Source: Coemansia sp. RSA 1804
Taxonomy: Eukaryota; Kickxellomycota; Kickxellomycetes; Kickxellales; Kickxellaceae
NCBI GenBank assembly: GCA_027578815.1
Contig: JANBTH010000435.1
Coordinates: forward strand, 1-17,437
Reading direction: 5' to 3'
Length of the DNA stretch: 17,437 bases
Position numbers and translations under genes: made by a program
The notes under the pieces: model-generated
Database searches by the model: none
Seen by the model: the letters and a program-made list of their open reading frames with translations, nothing else
Told to the model about the DNA's origin: nothing
Shown: piece after piece, positions 1-9,500 of the stretch
How the letters are laid out: each line of letters opens with the position of its first letter
How positions within the stretch are numbered: position 1 is the stretch's first letter

Positions 1-690
1 CCAAACGCCAATTGCACACTAAACATAATAAATCGGGTACATGTATGTAGCTCCCGTTTTTGCAGTTATAACGATATATAGAACATTATACTTTTATTAA
101 TAAAATAATATGAGCACATAGAAAGCAAGTTTAAACGGCATAGTAAAAACGACTAAGAAAAAGAAGCAACGTTATTTGAAATTCGGGCACCGCCAAACGT
201 CTATTGCACACTAAACATAATGAATTGGGTGCGTGTACGTAGCCCTGAATACGGCGGTTCTAGTGGTATAACAAATAACACATGTTTATTAATACGTTTG
301 TGAGTAAAATGGTAAAGAACTACAACGACTTTGAAGAAAAAGGCTGGGAAAACCACAGCGAAGAAATGTGAAATTCGAAAACTGCCAAAAGTCAAAGGGT
401 AACTAAACGAGGCGAAACAAATATGTGTGTGTAGCCCTGAATACGGCGGTTCTAATGGAATAATAAGTAACACACGTTTATTAATAAGTTAACAAGAAAA
501 CACAGTAAAGAAAGACAACGACTTTGAAGAAAAGGCTGGAAAAACCACAGTGCAGATATTTGAAATTCGGTCACCGCCAAACGTCAGTTCTTAACTAAAC
601 GACACAAACCAGACATGAATACGCAGCCCTCGTTTCAGCCGTTCTAACAATATAAATAACACCATACTTTTATTAATACAATATTACTAT
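1..690. repeat. Tandem repeat array, 192-bp period, about 3.6 copies
   Basis: Successive copies begin with a gccaaa block at 192, 384 and 576; the first copy starts just off the left edge. The tattaa block recurs at 95, 287, 479 and 671, so the spacing is exactly 192 bp each time. Copies 2 and 3 share long blocks such as tagccctgaatacggcggtt and acgactttgaagaaaa; copies 1 and 4 resemble each other most around acttttattaata. Identity breaks down near 690, which I take as the right end. The copies are clearly diverged by substitution but carry almost no net insertions or deletions. A short reverse-strand open stretch (201-473) spans two units because 192 is divisible by 3, but it is interrupted by stops at 201-203 and 489-491. 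It could be a subtelomeric or satellite-type repeat, or a decayed repeat-coding sequence. The family is not recognised. Confidence 0.9.
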
Positions 691-867
691 TGTAGACTTT
701 TTCTTTTTTCTTCATAAATATCAATAAAAAACTACCTAAAGAAACATTTCTCCTTCAACTAGTGAATATCGGTGCTTTAATAGCCACCTATCATTCCCTA
801 TTGAAAAGAATACATTACTATCAATCAAATCCTAATACGAAAAATGTTACTTGTGATGGCTGAAATG

Positions 868-911
868 GTTAACATTTGCATCGAATGTTAACATTTCGAT
901 CAAATGTTAAC
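868..911. promoter_or_regulatory. Three palindromic GTTAAC boxes, 19-bp spacing
   Basis: GTTAAC occurs at 868-873, 887-892 and 906-911, each 19 bp from the next. The middle copy is embedded in the perfect 12-bp palindrome aatgttaacatt; the outer copies keep most of its flanks (ggttaacatttg and aaatgttaacaa). Regularly spaced dyads of this kind are typical of binding sites for dimeric regulators, but the binding factor is unknown. They lie about 100 bp upstream of the CCAAT and TATA boxes. Confidence 0.5.
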
Positions 912-993
912 AATTCCTACATCATCATAACATATCTCTATGGTTCTGTTAATTGCGCTATGATTAATCATTTGTCGTTTTTATGGCACATCG

Positions 994-1012
994 CCAATCA
1001 CCTGGTATAAAA
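994..1012 (+). promoter_or_regulatory. CCAAT box and TATA box
   Basis: CCAAT is at 994-998 and TATAAAA at 1006-1012, within the short inverted repeat ggtataaaacc. They point to the right, toward the kinase remnant. A second TATAAA at 1163-1168 is closer to the first in-frame ATG (1303) and could be the real one. This call rests on motifs only. Confidence 0.4.
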
Positions 1013-1302
1013 CCTGAATCGCAAGTCCTTACAATGGTTCTTTTTTCTTTTCTCACGTCCTTTGTTCTCAATATTCTTGCTTTTATTATGACAAATTACA
1101 CATAAAATGGCTTCCTCGGATAATTCATAGCCAAGCGGAGCTCTGGAAGCTTTGCTTTCCGCTATAAATTGTCTCGCTGATTCTCAGAGAAACTTTATTG
1201 AGTATCAAAGAGAGAGAAACATAGAAGGAGGATAGACAACAAGAGGAACAGAATGTGTGGTTATAGAAGGAATTTCAAGAGGTGAAGCAGGTGAACGTCG
1301 GG

Positions 1303-1961
1303 ATGCAGAGGCAGCTTAGTCGCCTGGACAGCACATCCGCACCACCATTGCCAAGCAGCTTTCGGTATCTCGAATCGTCACTGGCAAATCCACTCTTTCA
1401 GACGCCGACAAAACCAAAGACCGAATCTGTCCGTTTCAGTGCGGGCTCTGCCCAGTCGAATGTAGAGTCTACCCCACATAGTCTTAAAAATCCGTCTGAA
1501 AGTAGCAGCACACGCGAGAGGTACAAGAGCATCGGTCAGTACATGCGCTGCAAGATACGCCCATACAACAATTTTGTCGACAAGGGATTCGTGTGTAATA
1601 TCCTAGCTCTGGAGACATGCAGCAGCTATCGAAGGTTGCATGTGGCCATATCCACACGATATATGCAGCCTGGTCAGGAAGAATTCACAGGTTTCTTCAC
1701 CGTGATATATCCTCAGGTAACCTTCTGGTAGATAATAACCGTGCCAGAGTTATTGATTGGGAATACAGACTAAAGGTTGACGTCAAGGCTAAAAGAACCG
1801 ACATAAGCAGCGATCCGCTCACGGGAACAATGGTTTTTGCGAGTATGGGGGTTCTGAAAGAGAGCGGATTCCGTTCACCGGTTGATGACATTGAATCGCT
1901 TTTCTACATCCTTGCACATGCTATCGGGACAGCCTATCCATGTGGTAGTAGAAAATATTAG
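1303..1961 (+). pseudogene. Fungal FunK1-type protein kinase remnant (frameshifted, truncated)
   Basis: The second half (frame of 1617-1961) reads as the catalytic core of a FunK1-family kinase. It has the catalytic loop HRDISSGNLLV (HRD with Asp, then Asn four residues on), the metal-binding position as VIDWEY in place of DFG, a TGT...FASMGVL segment, and DDIESLFYILAHA, which corresponds to the family's DD(L/I)ES...Y signature. The first half is open in a different frame (from ATG 1303 to about 1600; last plausible stretch RPYNNFVDKGF). It is Ser/Pro-rich and shows no glycine-rich loop or kinase N-lobe. Family sequences run continuously across this point, so a frameshift between about 1591 and 1650 is likely. 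A spliced solution would need an intron of only 32 nt (1591-1622). The frame stops at 1959-1961, soon after the DDIES segment and short of the usual C-lobe. FunK1 genes are abundant and often broken in fungi. I infer a decayed copy. Confidence 0.65.
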
Positions 1962-2895
1962 CAAGGTTAGTCATGTACAGTTTTTTATAACAGAAGTACA
2001 TAGCTAAGCAAGCTGCAAGACAAACAGGCAAGATGGGAGGTTTAAGCAATAAATACCCGTGCAATAATATTATCATGACTGTATACCTCCTTAAAGCGAC
2101 GACTAAACTCTTTCCATAGGGGTTTCAAGTAAAAACGCTCTTTAAATACTATCGCAAGCCTACCAGAAATGGCAACTTTTTGCCCTTTTTTGCATTAATA
2201 AATATGCTTTGACAGATATCATCAGCTTATTTCATTCGCATCTAATCTAGATGTGGTAGATTGAATGGTAATACTGATTTTCTTATATCACAACAATCCA
2301 AATCCAACAGACACTTTGTCATTTTTATTGTTGGAACGTGATTGAACTTGTGGCGTAGACTGCACATATGCAGCAATGGGTTATTTTTTTGCTAGATGTC
2401 ATTTTTCCTTTATCTGTTTGTTTCATTTGTTTTATACATGTGGCAAAAGTGATTGGCAGAATTGTATTTGTCTTTGCTCCTGTTGTTCACACACTAGGAA
2501 AAAGGATATTTGAAAATGAATAACCGATGACAGTTCTGTTTTTTTTTGCTGTTTTCATTTTCCTCCACTCGTGTCGTCAGCTGGCAACGATTATGTGTCA
2601 TAAGAGTACAGGAAGAACGGACAGTATCCACTATGTCCTATTTCAGACATTGTCGGTCATATGAACAGCTCACAGTAGGTCTAAATAAAGATCGTTCTAC
2701 ATGTGGTTCTTGCTGACGGAATCATTAAAGATGATGACGAAAAGGCAAAACATGTTTTGTTTTGTTTGCATTGTTTCTCTTTAATAGTCTTGGCACTCTA
2801 TGAAACACATTAGAGTGATAGCCATGATAATGCAAATTTCTGCATGAAACAATTTTATTCACATTATACGTTTGTTCTGAGAGGACTCGGAGAAA

Positions 2896-2920
2896 ATGGA
2901 ATGGAATGGAATTGGAATTG
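2896..2920 (+). repeat. Short GGAAT microsatellite
   Basis: Consecutive tggaatggaatggaattgg units form a degenerate pentanucleotide repeat of about 25 bp in non-coding sequence. Confidence 0.5.
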
Positions 2921-3740
2921 AAATAGAGAAAAAAGTGGCAAGTCCAAGTGGGGCGAATGACCATGTTATTTTTATTTCATCAATTGCGCCAGGAAATGTT
3001 GGTCCAGCAAATAACAGAGAAATGGGAGAAGTGAAAGAAATGAGAGAGAAAAAACCACAGTATAGGGATTGTTGAACATGCCCGCTTTTCCTACTCTTTT
3101 TTTTGAAACTGCTACGTGTTCCTAGAGATGAACACTATTGCAAGTATCTCTTCTGCTGATGACCAACTGCAGCGCAGCAGATGATGCTGACAGTGCCAAC
3201 ATCCCTTTCTTACTTTTTACATTGTTTTTTCTACATTGCTGACAGTGTCTGAAAAGCAGACTGCGAGAAAGGAAAAAATTGCTGTGAGCCCCGCTGTTGG
3301 CTTTATTTGCCCTACTGATTACACACAAAGAAAAAGAAGAAGGATTCTATGCTTTTTTTGCACGGAACGAGGGAGAGAAGGGGGGAGGGGAGAAATAAGG
3401 GGTTAAATATTTCCTTTTTCTTCTGGAAACAGAGACTGGAGTTAATTTTCAAACGAGACAAAGAGCAAGAAGGGGTCGCGGTGGTAAAAATAGGCAAACA
3501 ATTGCTCCAGGCAACCAGAAAAAAAGGATCCAAAAATGAAGCCTAAAACATTTTATGCGGCAAAAGAAAAATCAGGCATGTTAGAGAAGAATTAGAGGGG
3601 GGAAGCGGAAGGGAGTCGTGGTTGCACGGTTTCATGTTTTCTTCTCTTTTTCATCTAGAAGACGAGGAAGAATCATCAGCTGGTCTGAGCAACCTGTGCA
3701 TTAACACATTTGGAGAAGACTAAAAAGAAGGGAAAAAGGC

Positions 3741-3768
3741 CTTTTTCCTTTAACCTCCAGCTAATTGC
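3741..3768 (+). promoter_or_regulatory. Candidate upstream element shared with the RabGAP gene
   Basis: The string ctttttcctttaacc followed by ccagctaattg resembles ctttccctttaatg and ccagctgattgg at 11037-11062, upstream of the RabGAP gene. Both lie several hundred bases before the start codon and just before the CT-rich leader. The function is unknown. Confidence 0.25.
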
Positions 3769-3991
3769 ACAATAAAATTTTTTTTGATTCGGTCCCCTCT
3801 TTTTCTATTTATTCGTTTTTACCAGTTGGGTTATTATTCTTGTCTTATCCGATCTTTTTTTACAGCTATAAAGGTTTTTTTCTTTTCTCTTATATCCTGT
3901 ATCTGCTTGTCTTTTTATCCAATTCTCATCTCATATAAACCATCCCTTGTTTCTTCATCACACCCACCCCCTCCCTTTCCCAGCCTGCAAC

Positions 3992-4000
3992 ATGTCCTAA
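3992..4000 (+). promoter_or_regulatory. Minimal uORF (Met-Ser-stop) in ARG2 leader
   Basis: ATG TCC TAA lies 151 nt before the ARG2 start. It is one of only two upstream ATGs I find between about 3784 and 4150. Translation depends on the transcript beginning upstream, which cannot be seen here. Confidence 0.35.
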
Positions 4001-4030
4001 CAAGCACTTTTTTCTTTCTTCTCTTACTCT

Positions 4031-4096
4031 ATGACTGTGGCTCGATTATACGCTGGCACCGTAGACACCACTATCGGCAGTACCGGGCTATCTTGA
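4031..4096 (+). promoter_or_regulatory. 21-codon uORF in ARG2 leader (possible arginine attenuator)
   Basis: An ATG-to-TGA frame of 21 codons ends 54 nt before the ARG2 ATG. In Neurospora arg-2 and yeast CPA1, a 24-25-codon uORF encodes the arginine attenuator peptide, which stalls ribosomes when arginine is abundant. Here the length, position and the gene it precedes fit, and there is an Asp at residue 12, the critical position in the known peptide. The rest (MTVARLYAGTVDTTIGSTGL then Ser) lacks the conserved T-S-x-D-Y-L and Trp. It may be a functional analogue, a generic uORF or chance. A leader intron could also remove it: a ctaac branch-like motif at 3996-4000 precedes a pyrimidine tract and a tag at 4061-4063. 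Confidence 0.4.
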
Positions 4097-4150
4097 CTGC
4101 CCTCTTATTTATATTCAAGAGCCTTAATATATACAAGTAGGAAAGAGGTG

Positions 4151-6247
4151 ATGATTATACCAAAGCTGTACTGTAGTAGCAGCAAGCGAGCAGCATGTGT
4201 GGCAAGAAGGGTTGCGTCAGACAGAGGAGCCATTGGCGGGTTCAGCAGCCATCACTTGGCATTTCCACTATTTCAGCAGCAGCAACTGCAGAGGAGGCTG
4301 CTGACAAGCGGACAGCCGTCGGAGAGAAAGGAAGACACACAACAACAGCAGCAGCACCATCAAGCGGTTGATATGCAGGGCCGTAATTTGCGTGAGCGAG
4401 AACTGATCCTCAATGTACTTAGCACCGTTCCCAGCCCACGCGAGGCACGCAAGTTCCTCAACAGCGTGTATGGCAGCGAGACGATGCGCAGCCAGCGTGC
4501 GTTTGAGGAGCAGCAGGCGCGACTCGCGGCCGAACAGCAGCAGCAGGCAGAGAATCCGATGCAGCGCGAAGACGGGGCGCGCAGAAGGGGGCTTGTGGCT
4601 GGTGAGATTCATCAGCGCCACGCACAGGCCACGCGGTCCGTGCGTGCAGATGAGGAGGAGGACCCTGTGCTGCCGCGCAGACTCACTGCGCTTGTGTTTG
4701 TCGACGGACTGGCCGGCACCGACCACCAGGCATGCAAGCGCGTTGGTAAGCAGCTGGCGCAGATGCAGCGGATTGGCGTGTCGCCCATCGTTCTGCTTGT
4801 CGCGAACACCAACAGCACCGGCGGTGGAGCGCCGGCTGTCAGAGGTAGCAAGTACCGCGAGATTATCCATACTGCGCATGCGCTGGCCGATGCGATTGAG
4901 CAGGAGGGCGGTAAGGCGCGGCCGGTAAACGATGCGGTCTTCTATACCAGCCCCCATGTGCGCGGCCAACTTTCTGTTGACCCCGAGTTGCTGGGTTCTG
5001 CGCTGGCACAGTATCTGATTCCCATTGTCACGCCGCTGGTTGCCGACTCCTCGCTCCACGTCAATGTCCTCGATACCAACCAGGCGGCGCCAGCGATGAC
5101 GCGCGCACTAGCGGTATCGGCATTGCCCAGACACGGTGTTACCGATGCTGACGGATCACCACCGATGCCTGGAAGCGGCGGCCAGTTCTCGCTGCTCCTT
5201 GCGCGACTTGTCTTGCTCAGCGGCCGCGTCGATGGGCTGTGCGCTAACGACGGGTTGTTCCACAGGTTCGTTAATCTGGAGGAGGACTACGCTTCCATTG
5301 AACAGCAATGCAGGGACCGCGCCACCCTGCAGCTGATGCGCACGTGTCTTGCGATTCTCCCGCCCACGACTGCTGGAATCGTGGCGTCCGTGCATTCGGA
5401 TCCGTCGCTGGTGCTCAAGGGCCTGATATCCGAGCGCCCGGTTGGCGAGTCGGTGCCGCGCAGAGGCGCTGCAGGAGCGGCGTCGCTTCAGAGTAGCAGC
5501 GATAGTAGTAGTAATGCAGCGCTGCAGCAGCAGCGTCGTTTGTCTGTGCCTGATTACAAGCCGATTGCCGAGTACCCGTTCGTCAAGATCGGAGAAGAAG
5601 AAAAGGCGGCAGTTGTGCCTGCTGCGCTTCCTACGAGTACACGACCCGGACGGTTCACCCTGCTTCGGCATGGGTTCCGTATCCAGCGCCACACAAGCGT
5701 CAATACTTGCTCTCAGCCGCGGCTGCGTGAGTTGCTGGAGGCCTCGTTTGGGCGCCAGCTCGATAGCGAGCGGTACTTTGAGCGACTGCGTGCGCTGGAG
5801 TTGCAGGGCGGGATTGAGATCATTATTGCTGGCGACTACCAGGGTGCCGTGGTTGTCACACATGAGGATATAAGCAAGCAAGGCGATGGTAACACTGGCT
5901 TGAGGAGTCATCTTCCATATCTGGACAAGTTTGCCGTGCTGCCGAGTGTGCAGGGCACCGGTATGGCTGACATTCTGTGGGCGCAGCTACGACGCGCTTG
6001 TCCCAGCTGTATGTGGAGGTCGCGGAATGATAACGGTGTTAACAAGTGGTACTTTGACAGATCGCACGGCCATGCGCGGTCGGCACCAACTGCTGCCGCC
6101 GACGGTGCCACCCGCTGGGTCTTCTTCTGGTACCAGAACCAGAACCAGAACCAGGCGGCTGACTCTGCGCGTTTCTCTGCGCTTTCCATAGACGAGGTGC
6201 AGGCTGGTATCCGTGCTGCGCAGAACATTCCGCCCTCATTTGCTTAG
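4151..6247 (+). CDS. ARG2: N-acetylglutamate synthase, mitochondrial (ARG2 type)
   Basis: This enzyme acetylates glutamate with acetyl-CoA in the mitochondrial matrix, the first step of arginine/ornithine synthesis. The 698-residue protein has the two-part ARG2/NAGS architecture. An amino-acid-kinase-like domain spans about residues 175-430 and starts at LTALVFVDGLAG; it is non-catalytic in kinase terms in this family and usually carries arginine feedback. A GNAT domain follows at about 498-665, with the acetyl-CoA loop VQGTGMAD near 600 and the family signature WRSRNDNGVNKWYFDRS near 622-640. The first 50 residues are rich in Arg, Ser and Gln and low in acid, with a likely peptidase site near QRRLLTSG, which fits matrix import. 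I chose the first ATG (4151). Several polyQ stretches and an NQNQNQNQ run after WVFFWYQ are low-complexity insertions. There is no intron. It converges with the downstream protease gene (298-bp gap), and two uORFs precede it. Confidence 0.95.
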   Translation: MIIPKLYCSSSKRAACVARRVASDRGAIGGFSSHHLAFPLFQQQQLQRRLLTSGQPSERKEDTQQQQQHHQAVDMQGRNLRERELILNVLSTVPSPREARKFLNSVYGSETMRSQRAFEEQQARLAAEQQQQAENPMQREDGARRRGLVAGEIHQRHAQATRSVRADEEEDPVLPRRLTALVFVDGLAGTDHQACKRVGKQLAQMQRIGVSPIVLLVANTNSTGGGAPAVRGSKYREIIHTAHALADAIEQEGGKARPVNDAVFYTSPHVRGQLSVDPELLGSALAQYLIPIVTPLVADSSLHVNVLDTNQAAPAMTRALAVSALPRHGVTDADGSPPMPGSGGQFSLLLARLVLLSGRVDGLCANDGLFHRFVNLEEDYASIEQQCRDRATLQLMRTCLAILPPTTAGIVASVHSDPSLVLKGLISERPVGESVPRRGAAGAASLQSSSDSSSNAALQQQRRLSVPDYKPIAEYPFVKIGEEEKAAVVPAALPTSTRPGRFTLLRHGFRIQRHTSVNTCSQPRLRELLEASFGRQLDSERYFERLRALELQGGIEIIIAGDYQGAVVVTHEDISKQGDGNTGLRSHLPYLDKFAVLPSVQGTGMADILWAQLRRACPSCMWRSRNDNGVNKWYFDRSHGHARSAPTAAADGATRWVFFWYQNQNQNQAADSARFSALSIDEVQAGIRAAQNIPPSFA
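6134..6157 (+). repeat. CAGAAC hexanucleotide repeat inside ARG2
   Basis: Four tandem cagaac units encode (Gln-Asn)n directly after the last conserved beta-strand of the acetyltransferase domain. It is likely variable in length without breaking the frame, since the unit is 6 bp. Confidence 0.7.
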
Positions 6248-6545
6248 CTTCCTTTATCTACGTCTATCTATCTTTCTCATTGTTGAAACATGGCTTATTG
6301 AACATATAGAATTGGGGTGTATGTTCTAGAGTTTCTCTTCAAGTACTATTTTATGCAACTGCTTTTTTTGCTATTGTGACAGTCATATAAGAGTTATATT
6401 TGAAAATTGAAATGCTACAGCCACCATGTTAAAAACATGCCCTCTTCTAATATCCTTTCCGTTGATAATCCATTTGATTGCATTTACAACAATGTAAAAA
6501 AGAAACTATCTATCTCTACACGTATATGCAAGATGTTCATGCTGC
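6248..6545. other. Convergent intergenic spacer between ARG2 and the protease
   Basis: This 298-bp AT-rich spacer holds both 3' ends. I see no canonical AATAAA on either strand and no gene; an open frame at 6407-6619 has no features and runs into the protease end. Confidence 0.5.
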
Positions 6546-9500
6546 TTAGGCATCAGAGTACTTTGGAACCAGCTTCTCAACAGGCTCGGGCAACGGATGA
6601 AGTCCATTTGCTGCCTTAAATGTGTTAATGTCTCCGATTATCCATGTTCCCTCAGGCGTTTTTCTTATCCCAATATCTTGATAATCATTCTGTGACTTGT
6701 ATCGAGTGGTAGAATTTGTCTGTTTCTTGCTATTCTTCATCTGTTCTACAGCCATTTCAAGCGCCGTCTTGCTTTTAAGTTCAGAGTTGCTGTCATGGTA
6801 CAATGAATATAGTCTGGATGCTAAGCTATCAGTATCACTTTCTGACATGTCAATGCCTGTCTGAATCAGTGCAACTGCCTCTGCAACATCGGCAAGCCCT
6901 CCGCTAGTAATTCCGTCATACTCCAGACACCCATACAGTGCTAGAATTGTCTCTGGGTACTTGACAAGGTCTTCACTTTGAGGTGACCACATCTTCTGTG
7001 GCCACGCATAGTAGTCAATTCGTGTGTAGTTTTCTGTCATTGTGTTTGGATTGACACACCTGTCCCATGCTTCAAGAATATCCTTCTTTGTCACCAAACC
7101 CACCTTCTCTGCCAGCTTTTCATTGTAATCAAAATCATATCTTCCATTTTCAACATGGCTCCAGTCACTTTTTGCCTGTTCACTAATGGATTTGCATTTA
7201 TCCAGAATTGATACAAGTCCATTTTTCTTTTCCTGAATGTCATCATCACTCAGCTCCTCCAGTTTGCTTCTAAATCCTTTGATAAAGTTGTCAATGCACA
7301 GTTTGGTATAGAGAGGGTTATAACCTCCCTGAACATTAAATTCAATGTTAAAGCAGCCATTATTCTGCTTGTTAATTATTCCCCAAGCAGTGCAACCAAG
7401 ATGCTCCTTTGCACGTAACTTATCATAAAACTGACTATCCAGTATTGTATAAATAACATTTAACATGGCAGATTCTCTCTTATCACTACTCTGACCACAG
7501 TATATTTCTGAAACAACCCCACTGTTTACTGCACCCTCATCAGACATTACAAATGAATACATGTAGCTACCAGGAGAAAAGCTTACAGCATACGTATTGT
7601 GTAGCTGATCCTTTTCAAGATGTGCAGAGTCAATGGCCTGTATGACTTTATCACCCATCTCTAGTGCTTCTGCCTCTGTAAATTGTCCAGAAACCATCAT
7701 CTTAACAAATGTCTGCTTCAAAAAATTAGCAATATACTCTTGTGTTTTTTCAAATGTAACACTGTTGAGCAATGCATGTTCCTCTTCCTTGTAATGATAT
7801 TCTGGCGAAAATGTGAGCAGTGACTGCCATATTTTGATGCTATCCAGTGAATCCGAGTATGGTTCTTGACTAAAATATGTCTTTAACTTATGGTAGTATA
7901 GTTCATGGTCTTCTTGCTTTAGGTCAAAGTTGGAAATTCTGTGCATAATCATGTCAAGAAGCAGTGGCATTTTCTCCTTGAATCCATTCAAACTAATGGT
8001 CATTTTTAGTTTATCCACTTCAATTGTAAAACTCATTCCTCCATTATTAACACCATGGAGCTCCCTGTTAACCACAGAGCCAATACACATTAAGTAGATT
8101 GACCCAAGCATTGATTCCAATGGAGCTGAAGGCATATGTTGTGGCTCAATTTTTACGGATACTGCACCATGGGGGGTGTGAAACTGATCATCTTGCTTAA
8201 ACCACAGCTCTAGCTTGTCTGACAGCTTTAGCAGCTCTGGATGTGTGCTGCTGCTATCTAGATTCTTGTCTACGCTTGTGGCATTGCTAATTTGTATGTT
8301 TTCAGGAATGAAAATGTTTGGCTTGGGAAATGCAAACATCTCACTGCTGGTAATAATCTGTTTTGTTGCAAGTGATGAGTCAAGCTGTTCAATGTGGTAT
8401 GGAACATTGTAAAAGGGTGTCTGCTTATCCATCTCTACATATTTATGCTTTTGTGAACCAATGATTAGATGGTAATTGGATGGATTAAGGTGCTCCAAAA
8501 AGTCTGAAATATGTTTTACATTGATTGCGACATCAAAATTTTGTCCATATGACAAGACATGCCCTGGCAACATATTTTTATTAAGCATCCTGTTACTAGA
8601 CTCTTCTGCCCAATCAAGTACATCTGGCCATTCATAAAACTGATATTTAAGCTTCATGGCTTGTGTGAGCTCCTTGTAGAACCATTCTTGTGGTCCAATC
8701 TCCTTGAGCATTTGAAAATAGCTAAATATAGCATTGACAATATCCTGGTAATGATCCATTCCAAGGGGGTAAGCCACACCTGAATATTGAATGTGCTGAG
8801 CTGGGAGGAAGCTATATTTTTGCCTTCACCTCCCAAACTTGTTGCCCATCCCATCTCTTTCAAGTATGAACATAGCGATCCAGAAATTTCAGTGTTCAAT
8901 AGATTTGTAAAGTACTCATGCACCAGCTGTCTGTACTTGGACTCTGTGTTGGGAATTGGAAACTCTAGTGTTATTTCATCAGAATCTTCAAGAGACTCAT
9001 AGAATATCACCTTGCCAAGCTCATTTGGCCCAACAGGATGTGAATCAAGCTTCATACTTGTGTCACCTTTGTCTTTTACAGCAGAGAACTTTGAGACAGC
9101 CCACTCGGTAAGCTGGTCTAGAGTGTGGTTGCCAACAACAGCCAGCTTCATAATGCTTGCTGAGTAGTACATGCCATAGAACTTGCATACCTCATCTGCC
9201 AATGACACATTAGCCTGAAAAGCTGCAACCTTTAGTGTTTCTAGATTTCCACAGCTAAACCTTGAATAAGGGTGGTCTGGATTTGACAAACAACTGAAGA
9301 CAATATAGTAATGCCAAAAAGTGTTATGTGAATGGCCCTTAAACTCAGTGTCAACAGAGTCTACTTCTCTGTCAACAGTATCAGGCTTTAGGAGCGAATG
9401 AACAAAAAACCAGGACAACCTATCAAGGGCACCCTCAAATGCCTTGTTTTCAATGCAAAAGCTGTAGAATGTGTTATCTTTGTCAGTTTCTGCGTTGTAT

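Larger units (their letters stand above)
691..1302 (+). other. AT-rich intergenic region with promoter-like elements
   Basis: No supported gene lies here. The stretch holds a cluster of GTTAAC palindromes (868-911), the palindrome tgattaatca (961-970), a CCAAT box (994-998) and TATA-like boxes at 1006-1012 and 1163-1168. A 23-codon open frame at 1034-1105 encodes a hydrophobic peptide that resembles a bare signal sequence. It begins only 28 nt after the first TATA box, so it may not be inside the transcript. A purine-rich stretch (about 1200-1250) precedes the kinase remnant. Confidence 0.5.
1962..3991. other. Intergenic region of about 2 kb without a supported gene
   Basis: The stretch is AT-rich with many homopolymer runs and only short open frames lacking recognisable domains. 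It contains a GGAAT-type microsatellite (about 2896-2920), T-rich runs near 2540 and 3100, polypurine stretches (about 3365-3400 and 3590-3615), and a long pyrimidine-rich tract (about 3780-4030) that continues into the ARG2 leader. An open frame from 3784 to 4140 is a by-product of this pyrimidine tract and contains the ARG2 uORFs in another frame. No tRNA or rRNA was recognised. Confidence 0.5.

Noticed and set aside
201..473. 90-codon reverse-strand frame in the repeat array
   Set aside because: It has no ATG start, is flanked by in-frame stops, and its repeated peptide merely reflects a repeat unit divisible by three.
3784..4140. 118-codon open frame before ARG2
   Set aside because: It is produced by the pyrimidine-rich leader, starts at a non-ATG codon and has no recognisable domain.
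4268..5911. Two long antisense open frames (263 and 251 residues) inside ARG2
   Set aside because: They are shadows of a GC-rich coding strand; no motif is recognisable and the sense product is unambiguous.
8745..8779. A 35-nt intron to explain the frame change in the protease
   Set aside because: It is too short for a normal spliceosomal intron, and removal would delete residues that align to the family without gaps once a single base is allowed for.
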